In this document: one piece after another, positions 1-5,308 of the stretch | Layout: every line of letters starts with the position of its first letter | How positions within the stretch are numbered: position 1 is the first letter of the stretch | Assembly: GCA_015494485.1 (NCBI GenBank) | Contig: WGBF01000466.1 | Coordinates: forward strand, 1-5,308 | Length of the DNA: 5,308 nucleotides | From: a bacterium | Lineage (GTDB): Bacteria > Calditrichota > Calditrichia > RBG-13-44-9 > J042 | Direction of reading: 5' to 3' | Notes under the pieces: model-generated | The model's input: the letters and a program-made list of their open reading frames with translations, nothing else | The model's database searches: none | What the model was told of the DNA's origin: nothing | Program-made: the position numbers and the translations under genes

Positions 1-791
1 ACCGCTTCCTGCAAATCCCCTGCGGAACGGCAAGCATTCCCATAATTGAACCAATATTCTGCCACATTGGGATGCTGCGCCACCAGCTTCTGGAATACGG
101 TCCGGGCTTCGTCCGGGGAACCCATTTCAATCAGCACCGTACCCAAATTATTCATTGCCTGGGCATTGGCGGGATTCACCGCCAGTGCTCGCCGGTACCA
201 CTCCACCGCCTCCTCCGGTTTTTGCAGTGCTTTACAACTTTCCGCCAGATAGAATGGTACCCAATCGCCCAGAAGTGATGTTGTGTGTTCTGCTACGGGT
301 TTTAAATACTGATATGCCTTTTGGAATTGTTTTAAGCGAAAATGCGCGTTTCCCAGATAGGCCCGAATGAGCGCGCTTTGGGGATGCGCTTTCAAACCGG
401 ATTCCAGAACGGAAATAGCAGGCGCAACATGATCACCTTCCAGCAGGGTTACTCCCAGGTATACCCAGCCGGTTTCATGCTCCGGGTGGGCTTTGGTTAA
501 TTGCCGGAATACCCGTTCTGCCTGGTGGAATTGTTTGCGGTGCAGATACAGTTTTCCCAGCCAGAACAACACGTCGGGGGCTTCGGAAGCCAACTGGTAC
601 GCTTTTGTGGCTGCTTCCAATGCTGCATCAACATGGTGTAGTTGAAAATAGCTCTGACTTAAAACTAAAAATACTCTGGCTTCGGTTTCCTGGTGTTCCA
701 GGAGTTGCTGACAAATTTGAATGGCCTGGTCCGGATGACCCATGTGCAATAATTCTTCCGCCGCAGAAAGTAATTCCGTCTCTGAGCTCAC
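1..791 (-). CDS. TPR-repeat protein, N-terminal part (3' end outside window)
   Basis: A reading frame open from a GTG at 791 to the window edge gives 263 codons of a tetratricopeptide-repeat protein. About eight helix-turn-helix repeats follow one another at roughly 6-36, 38-69, 74-104, 108-137, 141-170, 178-208, 212-242 and 246 onward. The clearest has the canonical spacing (YLAESCKALQ, then EEAVEWYRRALAVNP); the next begins NNLGTVLIEMGSPDEA. No signal peptide or membrane segment is present at the N-terminus, so it is probably cytoplasmic. The GTG is chosen because AAGGAAG lies just upstream and an in-frame TAA occurs six codons before it; the nearby ATG at 793 is out of frame and stops at once. 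TPR arrays are protein-binding scaffolds, and nothing here names the partner. A catalytic domain could follow beyond the window edge. The TPR call is secure; the function is unknown. Confidence 0.9.
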   Translation of the reverse strand, partial: MSSETELLSAAEELLHMGHPDQAIQICQQLLEHQETEARVFLVLSQSYFQLHHVDAALEAATKAYQLASEAPDVLFWLGKLYLHRKQFHQAERVFRQLTKAHPEHETGWVYLGVTLLEGDHVAPAISVLESGLKAHPQSALIRAYLGNAHFRLKQFQKAYQYLKPVAEHTTSLLGDWVPFYLAESCKALQKPEEAVEWYRRALAVNPANAQAMNNLGTVLIEMGSPDEARTVFQKLVAQHPNVAEYWFNYGNACRSAGDLQEA

Positions 792-793
792 AT

Positions 794-802
794 CTACTTC
801 CT
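794..802 (-). promoter_or_regulatory. Ribosome binding site of the TPR gene
   Basis: On the minus strand the sequence reads AAGGAAGTAGAT followed by GTG at 791. The purine run AAGGAAG sits about 5 nt before the GTG and supports this non-ATG start over the internal Met at codon 17. Confidence 0.6.
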
Positions 803-817
803 TAATTTACATATGGC

Positions 818-846
818 ATATTAGAGTATTCGGTGAATTTTCAGAA
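818..846 (-). promoter_or_regulatory. Possible promoter of the TPR gene (weak)
   Basis: Reading the minus strand, TAATAT (823-818) resembles a -10 box. The hexamer 17 nt upstream, TTCTGA (846-841), is a poor -35 match. A start near 811 would leave a leader of about 20 nt that still contains the ribosome binding site. The location between an upstream terminator and the gene supports a promoter in this region, but the exact boxes are a guess. Confidence 0.25.
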
Positions 847-904
847 TATTTAATAATTTTGTTATTCAGAGGCAGGAATTTTCACAGCAAAAACAGGATG
901 GAAT

Positions 905-942
905 AAAAAAATGAGCCCCTTCCTCCGAAGAGGTTGGGGCCC
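905..942 (-). terminator. Rho-independent terminator of the secreted repeat-protein gene
   Basis: On the minus strand a hairpin is formed by GCCCC/GGGGC (940-936 with 919-915), a 2x2 A/A internal loop, and CCTC/GAGG closed by a TTCG loop (929-926). The UUCG tetraloop closed by a C-G pair is a very stable RNA loop. A run of seven T follows at 911-905. The hairpin begins about 35 nt after the stop codon of the 3151-977 gene, so it ends that transcript and separates it from the TPR gene. Confidence 0.9.
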
Positions 943-976
943 ATTGCTTGGGGAGAGACACAGGCAAAACAGTTTG

Positions 977-3151
977 TTATTTCAGAAATACCATTGCTTT
1001 GGTCTGAATGCCATTGGGTGACCGCAACTGATAGAAGTACAGACCGGAGGCGACGGTATTGCCATGGTCATCGGTAGCGTTCCAGCGGAATTTGTAACTT
1101 CCGGGATCCAGAACACCTTTGTACAGCACTTTCACCCGCTGACCCAGCACGTTATAGATGGCCAGGGTAACTTCCTGACGCTGCGCAATATCCACTCGAA
1201 TGGTGGTGCTGGGGTTAAAGGGGTTCGGATAGGCATCATACAACCGATTGGTCTTAATGACCACGGCATCGCCATGATCTTCGATTCCGGTTACCTGCAT
1301 CGGTACCTCAACGGTCGGATTTAAACCGGTCTGCTCATTCACTTCAAATGTCACGGTAGCATCTTTATAGCCAGGACCGGTGGCTTTCAGTTCGTAGGTA
1401 CCGTAGGTTTCAATCGGCAGCTCAAAACTACCATTGTCATCCACCATGGTGGCAGAGAACCATTCCGTATCGCCCGCTTTCCGAACCAGCAAGGTAATTC
1501 CGCTCAAATCGCTGCTGGCTTTCTTATTAAAGCTGCTGTTGGTGTTGACGGTAACTTCACCGCTCACCTTACCCACAGCGCTGTTCATATCCCGTTTGGC
1601 CAGCACAAAGTCAATTCCGGTCCGGTCGCCGTGAATAACCAGCGTGTCGGCTTCTTCTGCGGAATATTTATCGTTGTAGAATTCCGGAATGTAACCGAAG
1701 GAACCCCATGCCTGAAGCACTACTGTTGTTCCATCCGGGAAACCGGTCAATTTGTAGTTACCGGCGGAATCAATATCTGCATACTTAATACCAACCGTGG
1801 AGTACGCAATTACCTGAGCAAACGGCGGTACTTCGCCATCTTCACCCAGAACCGTACCACTGATGCTGAATAACGTATCCTTGGGCGTCGGCATTAAGGT
1901 AAAGTTCACATTACTGATCACGCTATCCGCTGTAATCTGGATCGGATCTGCGGTATAGGGTGTGGGTTCTTCTTCGTAAAATTCAACAAAGTAATTTTCT
2001 TTATACGCAAACCCGATTACGCTATCGGCTTCCAGGAAGGTTTTGCCGGTGTAGGTGTAATTTCCGTTGGTATCGGTAACGGCAAAGAGACTATTGTAGA
2101 AGTTGTGACGTGCTGTATAACTGACGAAGCCTACGTGCGCACCGGCAATGGGTTCACCGGTAGACTCATCGGTAACTGTACCGGTGATGGTGTAATCCCG
2201 AAGATCACCAATCGCCGGCATGTTGAAATCAATTCCGGAAACATCCTGATCGCTGACTTCCACCGGATCTGCATTGAATACCAGCACTTCGTTATCGTAA
2301 AAGAGGGTCACCAGGGCAAAATGACCTTCCACGTTGGCAATACCATCGCAGCGCACGATGTAGGTATCGTTGGGAGCAAGTTTAATGGTATAATCGCCGG
2401 CGGTATCCGGAATACCAACAAAGATACGCCCGGTGTTTAAGGAATGCGCCGTTACATACAACCAGCGATAATCACCCACATTGGTCACATTTCCGGATAA
2501 AAGCCGAAATTCCTGAAGATTAATTTCCAGATGAGCGGTATCATTTTCCGCAACGGTTACAAATGCATTCCAATCCAGATATTCATCCGAACCCGGGATA
2601 CGCACCAGATATTCTCCCGGACGGACGCCCCGGAAAAACTCCCCATTTTCATCGGTGGTTGCTGTATATGGCGGATTAAAGGAATTCCACGGTTCTCCTG
2701 AGATTACCTTACCCTGATTGACCGGAACAATAAACACAGTTACCCCGGCAACAGGATTCCCTTTAAACGTTACAACACCGGCAATGGCAGAATTAAACGT
2801 TAACGGCACCAGAGCAATATCCACCGTAACCGTCTGGGCCTCATCCACCGTAACGGTATCCACAAACGGTTCGTAATTGAATTCATCACCCTGTTTTACC
2901 GCATACGTACCCGGCGCCACCATCTGAGAGTAATTACCTGTGGGGCCTGAAAAGGTTACCAGGGTATCCGGCACATCGTAGTTCGACTGAACTTTTAAAA
3001 TCAAAATCGGATGATGCGGAACAGGTGTACCGTCTGTTGCCAGCGTAACCTGTCCGGTAATAAATCCAGGGGTTTGAGCGAACGGCAGGGATACCAATCC
3101 CAAAAGCACCGCTACGATCAAAATCCCCAAAAATGGTTTAGAACGTTTCAT
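977..3151 (-). CDS. Secreted multi-domain beta-sandwich protein with T9SS C-terminal sorting domain
   Basis: This 724-residue protein is exported through Sec and then probably displayed or released by type IX secretion. Residues 1-25 are a signal peptide (KR and K, then a leucine/valine core, likely cleavage LPFA|QTPG). Six carboxypeptidase-regulatory-like repeats follow at about 29-115, 120-213, 215-312, 319-420, 427-518 and 526-620. Most start with an [IS]xGxVT-type strand, and all carry an [DG]xxG[NDES][YF] turn: GPTGNY 69, DENGEF 167, DTAGDY 249, DTNGNY 360, DSAGNY 461, DDNGSF 571. Residues about 637-724 form a FlgD-Ig-like/T9SS sorting domain with YPNPFNPSTT at 641 and the usual basic end (AMVFLK). 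No enzyme motif is seen, so an adhesin, matrix or substrate-binding role is inferred. The start at 3151 has an ideal Shine-Dalgarno; an in-frame ATG at 3178 would add nine residues before the signal peptide and is unlikely. Confidence 0.92.
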   Translation of the reverse strand: MKRSKPFLGILIVAVLLGLVSLPFAQTPGFITGQVTLATDGTPVPHHPILILKVQSNYDVPDTLVTFSGPTGNYSQMVAPGTYAVKQGDEFNYEPFVDTVTVDEAQTVTVDIALVPLTFNSAIAGVVTFKGNPVAGVTVFIVPVNQGKVISGEPWNSFNPPYTATTDENGEFFRGVRPGEYLVRIPGSDEYLDWNAFVTVAENDTAHLEINLQEFRLLSGNVTNVGDYRWLYVTAHSLNTGRIFVGIPDTAGDYTIKLAPNDTYIVRCDGIANVEGHFALVTLFYDNEVLVFNADPVEVSDQDVSGIDFNMPAIGDLRDYTITGTVTDESTGEPIAGAHVGFVSYTARHNFYNSLFAVTDTNGNYTYTGKTFLEADSVIGFAYKENYFVEFYEEEPTPYTADPIQITADSVISNVNFTLMPTPKDTLFSISGTVLGEDGEVPPFAQVIAYSTVGIKYADIDSAGNYKLTGFPDGTTVVLQAWGSFGYIPEFYNDKYSAEEADTLVIHGDRTGIDFVLAKRDMNSAVGKVSGEVTVNTNSSFNKKASSDLSGITLLVRKAGDTEWFSATMVDDNGSFELPIETYGTYELKATGPGYKDATVTFEVNEQTGLNPTVEVPMQVTGIEDHGDAVVIKTNRLYDAYPNPFNPSTTIRVDIAQRQEVTLAIYNVLGQRVKVLYKGVLDPGSYKFRWNATDDHGNTVASGLYFYQLRSPNGIQTKAMVFLK

Positions 3152-3158
3152 GGATGAA

Positions 3159-3164
3159 CCTCCT
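3159..3164 (-). promoter_or_regulatory. Strong Shine-Dalgarno site fixing the start at 3151
   Basis: AGGAGG on the minus strand lies 7 nt before the ATG at 3151. It sits inside the nine codons that the longer in-frame start (3178) would translate, so it decides in favour of the shorter protein beginning MKRSKPFLG, a normal signal-peptide start. Confidence 0.9.
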
Positions 3165-3180
3165 TTTATTATGTTCAATC

Positions 3181-3208
3181 GTTGTAAATCCGATTTTTAT
3201 ATTACAAC
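3181..3208. repeat. Inverted repeat GTTGTAA/TTACAAC in the leader region
   Basis: Perfect 7-bp arms at 3181-3187 and 3202-3208 are separated by 14 bp. One arm overlaps the -12 half of the sigma-54-like element, and the other lies just after its predicted start point. The arrangement would suit an operator, or a weak hairpin in the leader RNA. It may also be chance in AT-rich DNA. Confidence 0.4.
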
Positions 3209-3218
3209 TCTTGTGCCA
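3203..3218 (-). promoter_or_regulatory. Candidate sigma-54 (-24/-12) promoter for the secreted protein gene
   Basis: The minus strand reads TGGCAC-AAGAG-TTGTA. The known sigma-54 consensus is TGGCACG-N4-TTGCW; here the -24 TGGCAC is perfect, the spacing is right and TTG is present, but the usual -12 C is T and the G after TGGCAC is A. The start would fall near 3192, giving a leader of about 41 nt with the Shine-Dalgarno site inside it. The -12 mismatch is at a highly conserved base, so this is only a candidate. Confidence 0.35.
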
Positions 3219-3226
3219 GAAAAACA

Positions 3227-3258
3227 CAAACCTACATGTTGAATAATTTTCAAGCAAA
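3227..3258 (-). promoter_or_regulatory. Alternative Bacteroidota-type promoter candidate
   Basis: The minus strand contains TTTG (3258-3255), 20 nt, then TAGGTTTG (3234-3227). The Bacteroidota housekeeping promoter is known as TTTG near -33 and TAnnTTTG near -7 with about this spacing. The match to TAnnTTTG is exact, but the motif is short and the organism may not use this type of promoter. Confidence 0.3.
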
Positions 3259-3306
3259 CACCGCTATATGCATTTATATTTACAATTATTTGAATACGAT
3301 TAGCGC

Positions 3307-3325
3307 TTCTGAAAGATTTTCGGAA
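3307..3325. repeat. Near-palindrome TTCTGAAA-N3-TTTCGGAA
   Basis: Eight-base arms around GAT pair at seven of eight positions (3310/3322 is T against G). No T-run follows on the minus strand, so it is not an intrinsic terminator. Its core resembles that of the perfect palindrome at 3350-3370, whose centre is 44 bp away. Confidence 0.4.
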
Positions 3326-3349
3326 AATAATACCGGGCTTGCACTTCGT

Positions 3350-3370
3350 ACTATGAAAAAATTTCATAGT
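3350..3370. repeat. Perfect 9-bp inverted repeat overlapping the stop codon of the envelope protein gene
   Basis: ACTATGAAA (3350-3358) and TTTCATAGT (3362-3370) are exact inverted copies around a 3-nt AAA centre. The 3362-3370 arm holds the last Leu codon and the TGA stop of the 4182-3364 gene. In the minus-strand RNA it would form a hairpin with U in the loop but without a U-tract after it, so terminator activity would be weak at best. A protein-binding site or mRNA 3'-end stabiliser is as likely. Confidence 0.6.
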
Positions 3371-4182
3371 GCCCATGAAATAAATAAATAGGTGTATCCA
3401 GGATTCCCTTTCCCGGGAATCCCCGATACCATACCTATCCGCACCTTCCGGGTAGCATATTGCCTCATTTGCCGTGAATTGAGCCATCGGTACATGTTCC
3501 ACAATACCCAGCCGGTGTAAGCGGCAATGGTAACGGAGCGGATTTTGTACATGCGGTTATATTGGGCATAATACGCATCAAAATTTTGGCGGGCGTTCAG
3601 ATAGGCTTTCTCCCGGTGAGCCGTTTCAACAATGCTGTAAATCATTCCCCCCAACAGCGTTACAGAAATGGTGGATCGAACCAGTGCGTTTTTGTTTCGG
3701 GAGCGCAAATATTCCCCTGTCCCTGGTAGCACGGCGGACAAACCAAATTGCCACATGGGAACGGATGTTGCGTATTGCGTGGGTGGAATTGTATCCCGGG
3801 ACGCACCAGGTGGTTTGGTTGGAAAAAGGGGTCTCCGATTTTTCCGGTACCAATTGTAAAATTCCATGATTTTGGGAGAGGTAATTTTGGGATTGGGCTG
3901 AAAATTGGGATCGGTATTTAAAATTTCATCGATAATCGCTTTCGCCCGCGCCGTATCATTTAACGCATACGCAGCATTTAACATGTATTCGTAGATTGCC
4001 AGGCTATCCTGGCGACTGATTCCCGGCTCCCCCAGGAAATAACGTCCTTTTTTTAACACTTCCTTAAATTGAAATTGCTGAAAGAGCCGTTCCAGCTCTT
4101 TAACCGGGCCGGAAGCCGGTTGTGCGTATCCCCATTGAAGGGAAAATACAATAGCAAGGGCAAGCCATATTTTTCTCGTCAT
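3364..4182 (-). CDS. Envelope protein with signal peptide, TPR-like N-terminal part and DUF5683-like hydrophobic part
   Basis: This 272-residue product starts with a signal peptide (MTRKIWLALAIVFSLQWGYA|QPAS). Residues about 26-91 form paired helices resembling a degenerate TPR, leading to DPNFQPNPKITSPKI at 91. A Pro-rich link (117-140) precedes a hydrophobic part: FGLSAVLPGTGEYL (146), a helix at about 168-187 and another at about 216-234. The LPGxGxYL turn followed by two weakly hydrophobic helices resembles DUF5683-type proteins of the FCB group; their function is unknown and this assignment is from pattern memory. The kinase stop lies 4 nt upstream of ATG 4182, so the two are coupled. 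ATG 4194 is also possible (8-nt overlap, AGGA 4 nt before it) but adds an acidic MDET before the signal peptide; neither start has a strong Shine-Dalgarno. It probably sits in the periplasm or inner membrane beside the kinase. Confidence 0.8.
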   Translation of the reverse strand: MTRKIWLALAIVFSLQWGYAQPASGPVKELERLFQQFQFKEVLKKGRYFLGEPGISRQDSLAIYEYMLNAAYALNDTARAKAIIDEILNTDPNFQPNPKITSPKIMEFYNWYRKNRRPLFPTKPPGASRDTIPPTQYATSVPMWQFGLSAVLPGTGEYLRSRNKNALVRSTISVTLLGGMIYSIVETAHREKAYLNARQNFDAYYAQYNRMYKIRSVTIAAYTGWVLWNMYRWLNSRQMRQYATRKVRIGMVSGIPGKGNPGYTYLFISWAL

Positions 4183-4186
4183 GGTT

Positions 4187-5308
4187 TCATCCATCTGTTC
4201 CTGAAATGGGTAATTCTTTGAGCACGACACGGTAGTTTAATTCTGTTTGGTGGTCGGGGCGAATTGTATCCCGAAACGTTTGATAGAATTCATTCGTAAT
4301 TTCAATCACGTGAGGCTCACGTGTCAACAGAATGGGGTGGTCCAGCGGTGTTACCCCAATTTTAACCCCATCAATAAACACCACACCCCAGGGCACTACC
4401 ACCAGATTCAGGCGGACAAACAGGGAATCCAGATTATACGTAAAAACATTCAGTTTTCCGCCCTGGACGGTGATGCTATCCGAATACGACGGGTAATCCG
4501 GATTTTGCAACGATAACAAATACTTTCCGGGACGAATTTCCAGCGGGCCACGCATGGGGGTTACGTCAATAAACTGATAATCCAGGTACACCCGCGCCCA
4601 GGGAAATGTTTTTATCAGAAGGCGCGCCGTTTTTGGTAGAGCGGCTTCCGGTTTTTCCGGTGGAAGTGGTTGTGTGTTTCCCTCCGGTGAAGGTAATTGA
4701 CCATCTGGCGCGGTATTCTCTTCCGGAGTAATATTGGCCACTGGTTGAGTGGTATCCGCCCGATTGCTGGCCGTATCCGATACGACCGATAACGAATCGG
4801 CGACAGAAATCGCCACGCCGCCGGAGGGACTTTGCCGTCCCCAGTACCACAAACCCAATAATATCAGCGTGAGTACAAAAACGGCAGCCAACAAAATTCG
4901 TTGAATTCCCTTATTTTGCGGTTCCTCCGCAGACACCGCTGGCGCAATGGGTTGGGGTACGGCTTCATCTGTTTCCGCGGGTTGCAATAGTTTCCGAAAT
5001 GCCGCTGCCACTTCAAGCGCCGATTGAAAACGACGGGCGGGGTCTTTCTGAAGCATCCGGGTAACAATGGCTTCCACCGCTTCGGGGACATCCGGATTTA
5101 CCGTTCTCACCGACGGAGGGTCTTTGGACAAAATATTGGCAAACACAGTACTCATTTGTTCGGCATAAAAGGGATGCGTACTGGTAAACAGTTGATAATA
5201 AATCACCCCCAGGGCAAACACATCCACTGCCGGAGTAGGCGGATAATTGTTGATTTGCTCCGGAGCCATGTACAGCGGCGTGCCCAGAATTCCCCCACTG
5301 TGGGTAAT
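4187..5308 (-). CDS. Membrane Ser/Thr protein kinase with two PEGA domains, C-terminal part (5' end outside window)
   Basis: The frame is open to the window edge and gives 373 residues, numbered here from the edge. It opens in the activation segment of a Hanks-type kinase: GTPLYMAPEQ (9-18), DVFALGVIYYQL (29-40, subdomain IX) and DPARRF (89-94, subdomain XI Arg), ending near 108. The ATP-binding lobe, HRD and DFG motifs are beyond the edge, so activity cannot be judged. A single transmembrane helix lies at about 138-156 (ILLAAVFVLTLILLGLWYWG). An acidic, Pro/Thr/Ser-rich linker (158-225) leads to two PEGA domains at about 226-294 (FPWARVYLDY, VTP) and 296-366 (VPWGVVFIDGVKIGVTPL). By family knowledge the kinase is cytoplasmic and the PEGA part periplasmic, where it may bind envelope or surface-layer components and control kinase activity. 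The stop is 4 nt from the next start. M at 14 is internal, not the true start. Confidence 0.93.
   Translation of the reverse strand: MTHSGGILGTPLYMAPEQINNYPPTPAVDVFALGVIYYQLFTSTHPFYAEQMSTVFANILSKDPPSVRTVNPDVPEAVEAIVTRMLQKDPARRFQSALEVAAAFRKLLQPAETDEAVPQPIAPAVSAEEPQNKGIQRILLAAVFVLTLILLGLWYWGRQSPSGGVAISVADSLSVVSDTASNRADTTQPVANITPEENTAPDGQLPSPEGNTQPLPPEKPEAALPKTARLLIKTFPWARVYLDYQFIDVTPMRGPLEIRPGKYLLSLQNPDYPSYSDSITVQGGKLNVFTYNLDSLFVRLNLVVVPWGVVFIDGVKIGVTPLDHPILLTREPHVIEITNEFYQTFRDTIRPDHQTELNYRVVLKELPISGTDG

Noticed and set aside
46..370. Three overlapping plus-strand frames in the first 370 bases
   Set aside because: They are antisense to the TPR gene, whose repeat pattern continues uninterrupted across the whole stretch on the minus strand.
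2105..2440. Plus-strand 111-codon frame antisense to the secreted protein gene
   Set aside because: It is the complement of a strongly supported coding region, with low-complexity composition forced by the sense strand and no recognisable motif.
977..3151. Recent tandem duplication inside the secreted protein gene
   Set aside because: The six repeats share fold-level motifs only; no long identical DNA stretches were seen between them.
3149..3178. Longer start (ATG at 3178) for the secreted protein gene
   Set aside because: It would place the AGGAGG site inside the coding region and add nine residues before the signal peptide, with no Shine-Dalgarno upstream.
3350..3370. Intrinsic terminator for the kinase operon
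   Set aside because: The stem is AT-rich, the T residues are in the loop and the arm rather than after the hairpin, and the sequence that follows has no T-run.
3197..3502. Minus-strand 101-codon frame across the end of the envelope protein gene and the intergenic region
   Set aside because: Two thirds of it is AT-rich noncoding sequence, the rest is another frame of a well-supported gene; no domain, no ribosome binding site.
4566..4850. Minus-strand 94-codon frame within the kinase linker region
   Set aside because: Out-of-frame shadow of the Pro/Thr/Ser-rich linker; composition (R, S, G, T) is typical of a shifted frame.

Overview
This window carries four protein genes, all on the minus strand, so transcription runs from high to low coordinates. 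The sequence best fits a bacterium of the Fibrobacterota-Chlorobiota-Bacteroidota (FCB) side of the tree, most likely Calditrichota or a related lineage such as Ignavibacteria or KSB1-type bacteria. Two points support this: a secreted protein ends in a type IX secretion sorting domain with a YPNPFNPSTT motif, and the genes use clear Shine-Dalgarno sites, which most Bacteroidota lack. The placement is an inference from these features, not from a marker gene.

Layout in transcription order. (1) 5308-4187: the C-terminal part of a membrane serine/threonine kinase. It has the kinase C-lobe, one transmembrane helix and two extracytoplasmic PEGA domains; its N-lobe and catalytic loop lie outside the window. 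(2) 4182-3364: an envelope protein with a signal peptide, a short TPR-like helical part and a hydrophobic DUF5683-like part. It starts 4 nt after the kinase stop (or overlaps it by 8 nt), so the two are almost certainly co-transcribed and translationally coupled. (3) An AT-rich 212-bp intergenic region with several near-palindromes and possible promoters, including a near-consensus sigma-54 type element. (4) 3151-977: a 724-residue secreted protein of six carboxypeptidase-regulatory-like beta-sandwich repeats and a C-terminal T9SS sorting domain, followed by a strong intrinsic terminator. (5) 791-1: the N-terminal 263 residues of a cytoplasmic TPR protein, cut by the window edge.

How they may work together. 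The kinase and its coupled envelope protein look like a sensing pair spanning the inner membrane: the PEGA domains and the small TPR/DUF5683 protein both face the periplasm. The large secreted protein has its own promoter region and terminator and is probably a cell-surface or matrix protein. The TPR gene is separated from it by the terminator and has its own ribosome binding site. Nothing in the sequence proves that the surface protein is a target of the kinase system. No mobile element, CRISPR array, tRNA or rRNA is visible, and no stretch over 300 bases lacks a gene.
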